From the NCBI RefSeq assembly GCF_041260665.1, contig NZ_JBGCCT010000029.1, positions 86,175-150,174 on the forward strand: a stretch of DNA of 64,000 nt, read 5' to 3'. The stretch is from Catenulispora sp. GP43 (GTDB lineage Bacteria; Actinomycetota; Actinomycetes; Streptomycetales; Catenulisporaceae). The position numbers and the translations under genes are program-made. Below are positions 23,854 through 33,435 of the stretch, one piece after another (within the stretch, counting starts at the first letter, position 1; every line of letters begins with the position of its first letter). The notes under the pieces were generated by a model. The model saw nothing but the letters and a program-made list of their open reading frames with translations. It had not been told where the DNA came from and did no database searches.

Positions 23854-24963
23854 ATGGTGACGCCAGCTTCGACAGCCGTTCCGATGCCCGATCCACTGAC
23901 CGGGTCGCAGGTGGGCTCGGCGTGGCGGCTGAATCCCTATGTCGGGGCGATCCTGCTGGCCGTGGCGGCGCTCTACGTGGTCGGCACGCTGGTGGCCCGG
24001 CGGCGCGGCGGACGCTGGCCGCTTTACCGGACGGTGACCTTCCTGCTGGGCCTGGCGCTGTTCGCCTGGACGACCATGTCGTTCCTGGCGGTGTACCAGC
24101 AGGTGATGTTCTGGCCGCACGCCGTGCAGATCATCACCCTGCTCATGGTGGTGCCGCTGTTCCTGGCGCTCGGGATGCCGTTGGCCCTGGTGATCGAGGG
24201 CGGCCCGCGGTGGCTGGCGGCCCTGGTCCGGCGGGCGCTGGCGACCCGGATCGCGGCGCTGGCGACGTTCCCGGCCGTGGTGTCGATCGTGTTCCTGGCG
24301 ACGCCGTTCACCGTCTACTTCTCGCCGATCTACGAGGCCACGCTGCGTTCGCGCGGCTCGGCGTGGGTGCTGAGCTTCGCCCTGTGCGCGCTGGGCTTCT
24401 TCTACTACTGGACGCGGCTGCGGCTGGACCCGGTGCCGAAGGAGTACCCGCACCTGGTGTCCGTGTGGATCACGTTCGCGGAGGCCATCGCCGACGGGGC
24501 GTTGGGCCTGACGCTGATGCTGGGGCACCACCTGGTCGCCGGGGACTGGTACACGGCCCTGAACCGGCCGGGCGGGTTGTCGCCCAGGCAGGACCAGGTG
24601 TGGGGCGGCGGGGCGCTGTGGCTGATCGGGGACCTGGCCGGGGTGCCGTTCCTCGGCGCGCTGTGGCGGCGGATGTTCGACGAGGACCGGGACCGGGCCG
24701 CCGAGGTGGACGCGGAGCTGGACGCTTTGGAGGCCCAGGGCGCGATCGTCTACGGGACGGTCTCGTCGTCCGTCGACGAGGCGCGTGACGGAGCCGGTGA
24801 CGTAGTGGGCGACGTAGACGCGTCCACCCCGGCGTCTATCTCTCATACTTCTCCGGCGACCGTCGGCGCGGCCGCGACCGGCGAGGACGCGAAGCGGACC
24901 CGCCCCTGGTGGGAGACCGATCCGCTGCTCGGCCGACGCATGGGATTCCTCGAAGAGGAGTGA
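23854..24963 (+). CDS. Cytochrome c oxidase assembly protein, CtaG (caa3-type) family
   Basis: 369 residues with about seven membrane helices between residues 28 and 260. The conserved blocks are TTMSFLAVYQQVMFWPHAVQI, LVVPLFLALGMPLAL, TPFTVYFSPIYEATL, MLGHHLVAGDWY and the hallmark GGLSPRQDQVWGGGALWLIGDL. The C-terminal ~110 residues are soluble, acidic and poorly conserved. CtaG of this type is needed for copper insertion or assembly of caa3 oxidase in Bacillus and is widespread in actinobacteria, sometimes fused to CopD; here it is stand-alone. The ATG follows GGGGCCAGGACCC, a modest ribosome binding site. No oxidase genes are nearby. Confidence 0.88.
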   Translation: MVTPASTAVPMPDPLTGSQVGSAWRLNPYVGAILLAVAALYVVGTLVARRRGGRWPLYRTVTFLLGLALFAWTTMSFLAVYQQVMFWPHAVQIITLLMVVPLFLALGMPLALVIEGGPRWLAALVRRALATRIAALATFPAVVSIVFLATPFTVYFSPIYEATLRSRGSAWVLSFALCALGFFYYWTRLRLDPVPKEYPHLVSVWITFAEAIADGALGLTLMLGHHLVAGDWYTALNRPGGLSPRQDQVWGGGALWLIGDLAGVPFLGALWRRMFDEDRDRAAEVDAELDALEAQGAIVYGTVSSSVDEARDGAGDVVGDVDASTPASISHTSPATVGAAATGEDAKRTRPWWETDPLLGRRMGFLEEE

Positions 24964-25142
24964 TCGCGCCGGCCGGTCGTCACCCATTTGGCCTCGTGCA
25001 ATAACAGCAGACTCATCTCAGCATGATGACGGATGTCCGTTTTGTGGATATCCGGGAGAGTTGTTCTCGCCACCGGGAACCGCGCCGACACCCCGTCGCC
25101 GGACCGGACGGCCACCGATCACGACCGATCTGGAGGACAACC

Positions 25143-25901
25143 ATGTTTCGCACGACTTTGACCACGTCCCGCGCCCGCCGCTGCTCGGGGGCGGTGGTCG
25201 CGGCCGCGGCCGCCGCGCTGGTGCTGACGCCGGGGGCGGCGTTCGCGGCCGGGCAGCCGGCGGGCCCGGGCGGCGGGCACTCCGTCAGCCACCGGGGCGG
25301 GCACTCGGGGCCCACGAGCGGGCACGCTGGTGCGGGCCGTTCGACTTCGCACCGGACCGGACATGCCGGGGCGGGCCACGGCACGCACACCACCACCGGA
25401 CACGCCGGACACCCCGGGCGCACCGGCTCCGGTCACGGCGGCGCGAAGGCGACGACGCACGGCGGCGTCGGCACGGCGGGGCACCGGACCGGGACGGCAT
25501 CGCACCGGACCGGATCGGCGTCGCACAGCAGCGGTGCGGCGACGGGTAGGGCGGCCGGCTCGGCAACGCGGGCGAAGGCGGCCGGCACGAACACCTCGGC
25601 CGCCGACCAGGGGGCGACGGTCACCAAGCTCTCCGTGTCCCGCGGCACCGCGGACGACGGCGTCCTGACGATGTCGGCGCGCGTGTCGCCGGCGCACCGC
25701 ACCGCCGGCGCCTCCGCGGTGACCGGCAGCGTGGTGTTCACGCTGGACGGCGCCTCGTCCGGCCCGATCCCGCTGACCGGGGGCCGCGCGATGGTGCAGG
25801 CCGAGGCAGGCCCGGGCGAGCACACCGCCTCCGTGCAGTACAGCGGCGACGACGAGCACATGCCGAGCGATTCCGGGCCGGTGAGCGTGACGGCGGAATG
25901 A
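25143..25901 (+). CDS. Secreted Gly/His-rich protein with C-terminal Ig-like domain
   Basis: 252 residues from ATG 25143 (GGAGG upstream). A Sec signal peptide (residues 1-36, cleavage after AFA) is followed by an extended region (about 37-155) made of Gly, His, Thr, Ser and Ala with many GH and TGHAG-like repeats. The C-terminus (about 160-252) is a bacterial Ig-like repeat of the Big_3_5 type (VTKLSVSRG, GSVVFTLDG, HTASVQYSGDDEHMPSDSG). The His-rich spacer could bind metal ions or span the cell wall; no anchor motif (LPXTG, lipobox) is visible. It converges on the MBL gene with 17 bp between stops. Confidence 0.8.
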   Translation: MFRTTLTTSRARRCSGAVVAAAAAALVLTPGAAFAAGQPAGPGGGHSVSHRGGHSGPTSGHAGAGRSTSHRTGHAGAGHGTHTTTGHAGHPGRTGSGHGGAKATTHGGVGTAGHRTGTASHRTGSASHSSGAATGRAAGSATRAKAAGTNTSAADQGATVTKLSVSRGTADDGVLTMSARVSPAHRTAGASAVTGSVVFTLDGASSGPIPLTGGRAMVQAEAGPGEHTASVQYSGDDEHMPSDSGPVSVTAE

Positions 25902-25918
25902 GCCCGGCGGCCGGTCGG

Positions 25919-26659
25919 CTACGCGTCGAAGGACAGCCCGGCGGTGGCCACGCCGATGCGGCCGTCGTACTGCCTCGCCGCGGCGTCGAGGTACTCCCCC
26001 GGCTCTGAGCCCGACCACAGGTGCGTCAGCACCAGCCTGCCCACATCCGCTTCCGCAGCCTGCCGTGCCGCCTGCCCGGCGGTCGACAGATAAGGGGCAT
26101 CGTCGGCGGCCATCACTTCCGGATACGTGGCCTCCGCGATGAGCGCGTCCGCGCCCCGCGCCAACTCGACGAGCGCGGGGCTCGGACCGCCGTCCCCGGT
26201 GTAGACGACGGACCGGCCGCCGGCCGTCACCCGCACCGCCGCGTTGGGTACCCAGTGCGGCAGCAGGGCGGTCCGCAGCTCGAATGGTCCGATCGCGAAC
26301 CCCGCCCCCGGCGCGAAGTCGTGGCGTGCCAGCGCCGCGTCGAGCATCCCCGGCCGGTCCAGGGCCAGGACCGCGTCCAGGGCCCTGTGCGGCGCGTACA
26401 CCGGCAGCGGATCGGGGTCGGCTCCGCCCAAGGCCCGGGCCCGGAGCAGAGGATTGAGGTCAGCGCAGTGGTCGGGGTGCCCGTGGCTGATGTAGACGGC
26501 GTCCAGTTGTTCCGCCGGCATCAGCTCCAGCAGCCGCGGCAGCACCGCGTAGCCCGCGTCGACCAGAAGGGAGAAGCCCTCGTGGCGTAGAAGAAAGCCG
26601 CTGCACGGCTCGTCAGCCGCCGGCCATGCCCCGCTGCCGCCCAACACCGTCACTCGCAT
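25919..26659 (-). CDS. Metallo-beta-lactamase-fold hydrolase (RNase Z-like group)
   Basis: 246 residues. The zinc motif HxHxDH is complete as His59, His61, Asp63, His64 (SHGHPDH). Further ligands are likely in LLPHWVPN, VVYTGDGGPS (Asp of motif 4) and LTHLWSG. MRVTVLGGSGAWP at the N-terminus is typical of the RNase Z/ElaC-like or phosphorylcholine-esterase-like cyclase-hydrolase branch. In Streptomyces such proteins are annotated as MBL-fold metallohydrolases without known substrate. It starts 15 bp after the ynfA-like gene on the same strand, so the two form a probable operon; the pairing does not suggest a shared pathway. Confidence 0.85.
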   Translation of the reverse strand: MRVTVLGGSGAWPAADEPCSGFLLRHEGFSLLVDAGYAVLPRLLELMPAEQLDAVYISHGHPDHCADLNPLLRARALGGADPDPLPVYAPHRALDAVLALDRPGMLDAALARHDFAPGAGFAIGPFELRTALLPHWVPNAAVRVTAGGRSVVYTGDGGPSPALVELARGADALIAEATYPEVMAADDAPYLSTAGQAARQAAEADVGRLVLTHLWSGSEPGEYLDAAARQYDGRIGVATAGLSFDA

Positions 26660-26673
26660 GTGCCGATGATGCC

Positions 26674-27006
26674 TCAGCGCCGCGGCGCGTAGATGATGAC
26701 CGCCATCCCGATCAGGCAGACCGCCGCGCCGATGATGTCGAAGCGGTCCGGCCGGTAACCGTCGGCCACCCACCCCCACAGTAAGGAGCCCGCCACGAAC
26801 ACCCCGCCGTAAGCGGCCAGGACCCGCCCGAAGTCCGCGGAGGGTTGCAGCGTCGCGACGAACCCGTACAGCGCCAGACTCACCGCGCCGCACGCCGTCC
26901 ACCCCCAACCGCGGTGTTCGCGCACGCCCTGCCAGATCAGCCACGCGCCGCCGATCTCCAGGACCGCCGCGACCACGAACAATGCGATGGACCGCAGGAC
27001 CGTCAC
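26674..27006 (-). CDS. YnfA/UPF0060 family small membrane protein
   Basis: 110 residues and four membrane helices, matching the family length exactly. Conserved parts are [21 protein letters not shown] (helix 1 and loop), [53 protein letters not shown] and a basic C-terminus. YnfA proteins are related to SMR-type efflux pumps and confer modest resistance to cationic compounds in E. coli and Shigella; the role in actinomycetes is not established. First gene of a likely two-gene operon with the MBL hydrolase. Confidence 0.9.
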   Translation of the reverse strand: MTVLRSIALFVVAAVLEIGGAWLIWQGVREHRGWGWTACGAVSLALYGFVATLQPSADFGRVLAAYGGVFVAGSLLWGWVADGYRPDRFDIIGAAVCLIGMAVIIYAPRR

Positions 27007-27307
27007 TGCACCCGACCTCCCGGCTCAGGCGCTCCCGGCGGGACCGCCACCGCGCGCCAGCTTAGGGCGTCGGCCGCCACGACGGCCGTGCCGTACCGAC
27101 CGATATCGCCACAAATACGTTGACTCACCTCAGAATCCGCCCCGGCCACGGCCGTCCCGACCAATATCGACACCAGTCAAATGTCCGCAAAGATGTTCAC
27201 GTCTTGGCGTCGTTCTCACCTTCAGCCGCTATCGTGTGGCGGCAGCCCGGGCCCATCCCGACGCGGGCCTGAGCGCCGTCCCAGCACCACCGACCCACGG
27301 AGAGCCG
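27007..27307. other. Divergent intergenic region between ynfA-like and yibE/F-like genes
   Basis: 301 bp, noticeably less GC-rich than its surroundings (27100-27240). It must carry promoters for both directions. Candidate TTGACT at 27119-27124 lacks a well-spaced -10. No hairpin or conserved operator is evident. Confidence 0.4.
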
Positions 27308-29005
27308 ATGGCCGTGAGCAGCCGACGTTCGAGGTCTGCGCAGGGCCGTTCCGGCCGGAGCGGGTCCGGGCAAGGACACTCCCACGGGCACTCGCACGGC
27401 CACGGGCCGGCCACGCCGGCCTCGCCCCGGCTGCGCACCCTGATCACCGCACTGCTGCTGCCGGTGGCCGCCGCGGCGGTGGCCGGGCTGGTGCTGCTGT
27501 GGCCGTCGGCGGCGAAGTCGCCGATCCCGCCGCAGGTGTGGGTGCAGGGGACGGTGACGGCCTCGGCGCTGGTGCAGTCCGGCCCGAACGACGGCGGCAC
27601 CACGGCGGGCGGGTCCACCGCCCCCGGCGGGCTGGACACCACCAACGACCAGCTCACCGTACAGATCACCAGCGGACCGACCAAGGGCTCGACCGCCACC
27701 GTGACGGTGGGCGTGGACCCCGCCACGCCCAAGTACTCCGTCGGCGACGGCCTGGTCCTGACCTACAACAAGAGCCAGCCGGGAGGCAGCCAATACGACA
27801 TCAAGGACTTCCAGCGCGGGCCGCCGCTGATGAGCCTGGCGATCGCGTTCGCGCTGTTCGTCCTGGTGATCGGCCGCTGGCGCGGGGCCGGTGCGATCGC
27901 GGCGCTGGCCGTGTCGTTCGCGGTGCTCGTGAAGTTCACGCTGCCGGCGATCGTCGGCGGCGAGAACTCCATCGAGGTGGCGGCCGTGACCGCGGGCGTC
28001 ATCCTGTTCGCCGCGCTGTACGCGACGCACGGGGTGTCGGTCCGGACCTCCGTGGCGGTCCTGGGCACCGCGCTGAGCCTGGGCCTGATCGGGGCCCTCG
28101 GCGAGGCCGGCACCAAGCTGGCGCACCTGAGCGGCCTCGGCGACGACAACGCCGCGACCGTGGCGGGCTACTTCCACAAGGTCGACATCCAGGGCCTGCT
28201 GCTGGCCGGCATCATCATCGGCGCCCTCGGCGTGCTCAACGACGTCACCGCCACCCAGGTCTCCTCGGTCTGGGAGCTGAAGGCGGCCGACCCGACGATG
28301 AGCGCCGCCGACCTGTTCCGAGTGGGCATGCGCATCGGCCGCGACCACATCGGCTCGACCGTGAACACCCTGGTCCTGGCCTACGCCGGCGGCAGCCTCC
28401 CGCTGTTCGTCCTGATGACCACCTCCAGCCAGGGCTGGAGCGGCGCGGCCGGCGCCGAGGTGGTGGCCGAGGAGATCGTGCGCACCCTGGTGGGGTCGAT
28501 CGGCCTGGCCGCGGCCGTCCCGATCACCACGGCCCTGGCCGCCTACTTCGCCTCCGGCGAGGGCGAGACCATGGACGCGCAGACCTCCCGCCTGGAGTAC
28601 ACCGACCTCCGCGAGCGCCGCGGCCGCCGCAGCGTGATCGACGACCTGAACGACGAGGACGCCCTCACCACCGACGACACCCTGACCGGCACCCGCCCGA
28701 ACCGCCCGAGCGGCACCCCGGGCCGCGCCGCACCGGTCCCGCGCATGCCGGAAAGCCGCCGCAGCGGCGAGTGGAACCTGGACGGCACGCGCGCCGGAGG
28801 CGGCGTCGGCAACGGCAGCGGTCCGCACCGGATGCCGCGCCCGGCGCCATATCCCGCGCCGGCGCCACAGCCGCAACCCCAGCCGCAGCCGGCTGTGGAT
28901 CCCTACGATCAGAACCCTTATGGGAGCGACGCCTATGGGTCCGATCCCTATGGGGCGGATCCCTATGGTGGGCAACAGCAGAACCCGCCGCCCTACTACG
29001 GATAA
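27308..29005 (+). CDS. YibE/F family membrane protein
   Basis: 565 residues from ATG 27308, supported by a high-GC3 frame and a basic N-terminus. Residues 25-35 are a His-rich run (GHSHGHSHGHG), then one helix (about 45-65), an extracytoplasmic domain (about 70-170, with VQGTVTASALVQ and VTVGVDPATPKYSVGDGLVLTY), and a seven- to eight-helix bundle (about 175-420) carrying the family signature GALGVLNDVTATQVSSVWEL. The cytoplasmic tail ends in Pro/Gln and DPYG-type repeats (about 530-565). YibE/F proteins are of unknown function, perhaps permeases. The His cluster is compatible with metal binding but unproven. Three tandem hairpins follow the stop codon. Confidence 0.88.
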   Translation: MAVSSRRSRSAQGRSGRSGSGQGHSHGHSHGHGPATPASPRLRTLITALLLPVAAAAVAGLVLLWPSAAKSPIPPQVWVQGTVTASALVQSGPNDGGTTAGGSTAPGGLDTTNDQLTVQITSGPTKGSTATVTVGVDPATPKYSVGDGLVLTYNKSQPGGSQYDIKDFQRGPPLMSLAIAFALFVLVIGRWRGAGAIAALAVSFAVLVKFTLPAIVGGENSIEVAAVTAGVILFAALYATHGVSVRTSVAVLGTALSLGLIGALGEAGTKLAHLSGLGDDNAATVAGYFHKVDIQGLLLAGIIIGALGVLNDVTATQVSSVWELKAADPTMSAADLFRVGMRIGRDHIGSTVNTLVLAYAGGSLPLFVLMTTSSQGWSGAAGAEVVAEEIVRTLVGSIGLAAAVPITTALAAYFASGEGETMDAQTSRLEYTDLRERRGRRSVIDDLNDEDALTTDDTLTGTRPNRPSGTPGRAAPVPRMPESRRSGEWNLDGTRAGGGVGNGSGPHRMPRPAPYPAPAPQPQPQPQPAVDPYDQNPYGSDAYGSDPYGADPYGGQQQNPPPYYG

Positions 29006-29046
29006 GCGGCAGGGTGCGTATGGGAGAACCCATACGCGCCCACGCG

Positions 29047-29215
29047 ATGAGCCAGCTCACTTGTCGGGGCGGGCCACGCCTCAGCAGGCAGCATGTACCG
29101 GCCAATCAGCCAACTCGTCTGATGGCGCAGGCCACGCCTCAGCAGACAACACGTAACGCCCGATAAGCCAGCTCGCCTGCCGGCGCAGGCAATGCGCCAG
29201 CAGGCAAGCGTCTAC
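29047..29215. repeat. Three-copy 58-bp tandem repeat, each unit able to fold into a hairpin
   Basis: Units begin at 29047, 29105 and 29163. Shared core: A-T-x-A-GCCA(A/G)CTC, then xTGxxGGxGCxGGCxAxGCxxCAGCAG. Unit 3 folds into GCCTGC-C-GGCGCA / TGCGCC-A-GCAGGC with a 5-nt loop. Unit 2 preserves the pairing with different bases (GTCTG/CAGAC outside, GGCG/CGCC inside). It lies between the convergent yibE/F-like and guaB1 genes and may act as a terminator array. Confidence 0.75.
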
Positions 29216-29225
29216 TGCCGCCACC

Positions 29226-30716
<1,491 letters not shown>

Positions 30717-30757
30717 TCACGACCAGCGGAAAGGCGCCCGGAGGAGGCGGACCAGGC

Positions 30758-31558
30758 TCAGTACACGACCACGGTGTCCCCGACCCGGGTGTCGGCGAAC
30801 AGGCGCGCCACCGCGGCCCGGTCGCGCACGTTCACGCAGCCGTGCGAGTGGTGCGCGTAGCCGTAGGTCGCGAAGTCGATGGAGAAGTGCACCGCCTCGC
30901 CGCCGCTGAAGAACATCGCGTCCGGCATCGACGTGTGGTAGATCGTCGAGATGCAGTGCTCCATCTTCATGTAGATGTCGAACTTGCCCTTGCGCGTCGG
31001 GTTGTTCTCGTCGCCGAAGCGCACGTCCATCCCGTACTGCGGCTTGCCGTCTATGACCCACAGCAGCGTGTCGGTGCTCATGTCGATGCAGATCACGCGG
31101 CCGGTCATGCAGCGCGGGTCCAGCGCGCCGGGCTTGTTGCTGCCGATCGGCACCCCGGCCAGCCAGCCCGAGCCGCTGTTGGTCTTGGGCGGTGTGCTGG
31201 GCTTGGTGGTGGTCTTGGCCGGCGTCGGCGTGGTCGGGTGCGTCGACGGCGCCGTCGTGGTCGGGCTGGTGCTCGGCTTCGAGCTGGAGCTCGGGGCCGA
31301 GGACGAGCTCGACGACGCCGCGCTGCTCGTCGGCGCGATCGCGCTGCTGGTCGGCAGCGAGGTCGGCGTCGGCGTCGGCGCCGACGCGCTCGACGAGGGG
31401 GCCGTCGAGGAGGTGCTCACCCCCGCCGCCTGCTGCACCGCGTCCGCCGAGGTCGTGTTGGTCCCGCCCGAGCCCGACGAGCACCCAGTCACGCCCAGCG
31501 CCACCGCGCCGGCGACGGCGATCAAAGCGCCGCGCTTCCCCGCCCCAGAAGTCCTCAT
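30758..31558 (-). CDS. L,D-transpeptidase lipoprotein (YkuD domain)
   Basis: 266 residues. A lipoprotein signal (LGVTGC lipobox, Cys26) is followed by a long Ser/Thr/Pro/Ala spacer (about 27-130) that can cross the cell wall. The YkuD catalytic domain (about 140-266) has VICIDMSTDTLLWVIDGK and the active site HHSHGCVNVRD with His239 and nucleophile Cys241. L,D-transpeptidases make 3-3 crosslinks in peptidoglycan or attach proteins. The domain is of the short bacterial class without the Ig-like modules of mycobacterial LdtMt2. The gene is co-directional with guaB1 but on the 5' side; 119 bp separate it from the divergent GMC gene. Confidence 0.88.
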   Translation of the reverse strand: MRTSGAGKRGALIAVAGAVALGVTGCSSGSGGTNTTSADAVQQAAGVSTSSTAPSSSASAPTPTPTSLPTSSAIAPTSSAASSSSSSAPSSSSKPSTSPTTTAPSTHPTTPTPAKTTTKPSTPPKTNSGSGWLAGVPIGSNKPGALDPRCMTGRVICIDMSTDTLLWVIDGKPQYGMDVRFGDENNPTRKGKFDIYMKMEHCISTIYHTSMPDAMFFSGGEAVHFSIDFATYGYAHHSHGCVNVRDRAAVARLFADTRVGDTVVVY

Positions 31559-31677
31559 GCTCCTATCGACGCCTAAGGGCGGGCTCTCGTTGCGTCCGTG
31601 AGCGGCGAAATCGAGTTGTTACAGAAGCGCGCGGCAACTACTAGATTGCCTGTCGAATAGGGGCTACTCTACGCGCC

Positions 31678-33411
31678 ATGGGAGCAGCGGTGGACTACGA
31701 CGTGCTGGTCATCGGCTCGGGCTTCGGCGGTTCGGTGACCGCGCTGCGGCTCACCGAGAAGGGCTACAAGGTCGGCGTGCTCGAAGCCGGGCGCAGGTTC
31801 GCTGACGGCGACTTCCCCAAGACCTCCTGGCGGCTGCGCTCCTTCCTCTGGGCCCCGAAGCTGGGCTGCAAAGGCATCCAGCGCATCCACCGGCTCAAGG
31901 ACGTCGTCGTGCTCGCCGGAGCCGGAGTCGGCGGCGGATCGCTGGTGTACGCGAACACCCTCTACGAACCTCTGGACCCGTTCTACGACGACCCGCACTG
32001 GCGCGACGTCGCCGACTGGCGCAAGGAGCTCGCGCCGTTCTACGACCAGGCCAAGCGGATGCTGGGCGTGGTGCAGAACCCGACGATGACGCCGGCGGAC
32101 GTGCAGATGAAAGCCGTCGCGGAGGAGATGGGCGTCGGGGACACCTTCCACCTGACCCCGGTCGGCGTGTTCTTCGGCGACCCCGACGCCAAGCCGGATG
32201 CCGAGCAGGGCCGGGGCACCGCCGTCTCCGACCCCTTCTTCGGCGGCGCGGGACCGGACCGCAACCCGTGCCTGCAGTGCGGCGCGTGCATGACCGGGTG
32301 CCGCCACAACGCGAAGAACACCCTCGTCAAGAACTACCTCTACCTCGCCGAGAAGCTGGGCGCCGAGGTCCACCCGCTGACCACCGTCGAGACCGTGACA
32401 CCGCTGCCGGACGGCGGCGGCTACCGGGTGACCGTCTCCTCAACCGGCAAGTGGCTCGCCAAGGGCCGGCGCACCCTGAGCGCCGAGCACGTCGTCTTCA
32501 GCGCCGGCGCCCTGGGAACGCAGCGCCTGCTGCACAAGCTGGCCGGCGACGGGTCGCTGCCGGCACTGTCCCCGCGCCTGGGCGAGCTGACCCGCACGAA
32601 CTCCGAATCGCTACTCGGCGCGATGGCCAAGAAGCCCCGGCAGTACGACTTCACGGAAGGGGTGGCCATCACCTCCTCCTTCCACCCCGACGAGCACACC
32701 CACATCGAGCCGGTGCGCTACGGCCGCGGCAGCGGCGCCATGGGGCTGTTGAAGACCGGCCTGACCGACGGCGAGGGCCGCACCCCGCGCTGGATCAAGC
32801 TGCTCGGCATCGGCGTCAAGCACCCGAGCTGGGTTCCGCGCATGCTGCCCAGCCGCAAGTTCGCCGAGCGCTCGATCATCCTGCTGGTGATGCAGGCCCT
32901 CGACAACTCGCTGACCGTCTCCCGCAAGCGGGGCCTGTTCCGCAAGAACAAGCTCACCACCCGCCAGGGCCACGGCCTGCCGAACCCCACCTGGATCCCG
33001 GCCGGCAACGAGGCGGTGACCCGCACCGCGGCCCGCATCGACGGCATCCCCGGCGGCACCGTCGGCGACCTGTTCAACATCCCGATGACCGCGCACATCA
33101 TCGGCGGCTGCGTCATCGGCCGGGACCGCGACCACGGCGTGGTGGACCCGTACCACCGCGTGTTCGGCCACCCGGGCCTGTACATCGCCGACGGCTCCAC
33201 GGTCTCGGCGAACCTCGGCGTGAACCCGTCGTTGACGATCACGGCGATGGCCGAGCGCGCGGCCGCGTTCTGGCCGAACAAGGGCGAAACAGACACGCGG
33301 CCCGCTATGGGGGACCCGTATAAGCGGATTCCCTATGTGCGGCCGACGAAGCCAGCGGTCCCGGAAGCTGCTCCGGGGGCCTTGCGGTTGCCGATCGTGG
33401 AGATCCGCTAG
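31678..33411 (+). CDS. GMC-type flavoprotein oxidoreductase (ChoD / cholesterol-oxidase-like)
   Basis: 577 residues. The N-terminal FAD site YDVLVIGSGFGGSVTALRL, the second GMC signature region VVVLAGAGVGGGSLVYAN, and the C-terminal GGCVIGRDRDHGVVDPYHRVFGHPGLYIADGSTV mark a GMC oxidoreductase. Overall it is close to mycobacterial Rv3409c (ChoD). An unusual element is a cysteine cluster (CLQCGACMTGCRHNAKNT, about residues 198-215) with ferredoxin-like CxxCxxCxxxC spacing. Substrate is not established even for ChoD; 3-hydroxysteroid or other sterol-like alcohol oxidation is the family hypothesis, attractive because a steroid side-chain-type operon lies 21 kb away. The C-terminus contains TAT codons and a GDPYKRIPY tail. 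Confidence 0.85.
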   Translation: MGAAVDYDVLVIGSGFGGSVTALRLTEKGYKVGVLEAGRRFADGDFPKTSWRLRSFLWAPKLGCKGIQRIHRLKDVVVLAGAGVGGGSLVYANTLYEPLDPFYDDPHWRDVADWRKELAPFYDQAKRMLGVVQNPTMTPADVQMKAVAEEMGVGDTFHLTPVGVFFGDPDAKPDAEQGRGTAVSDPFFGGAGPDRNPCLQCGACMTGCRHNAKNTLVKNYLYLAEKLGAEVHPLTTVETVTPLPDGGGYRVTVSSTGKWLAKGRRTLSAEHVVFSAGALGTQRLLHKLAGDGSLPALSPRLGELTRTNSESLLGAMAKKPRQYDFTEGVAITSSFHPDEHTHIEPVRYGRGSGAMGLLKTGLTDGEGRTPRWIKLLGIGVKHPSWVPRMLPSRKFAERSIILLVMQALDNSLTVSRKRGLFRKNKLTTRQGHGLPNPTWIPAGNEAVTRTAARIDGIPGGTVGDLFNIPMTAHIIGGCVIGRDRDHGVVDPYHRVFGHPGLYIADGSTVSANLGVNPSLTITAMAERAAAFWPNKGETDTRPAMGDPYKRIPYVRPTKPAVPEAAPGALRLPIVEIR

Positions 33412-33435
33412 AGAGGATCCCGTAAGGTCTCCTGG

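Noticed and set aside
29047..29215. CRISPR array
   Set aside because: Three direct 58-bp units without unique spacers and with hairpin-forming bodies; no cas genes anywhere in the window.
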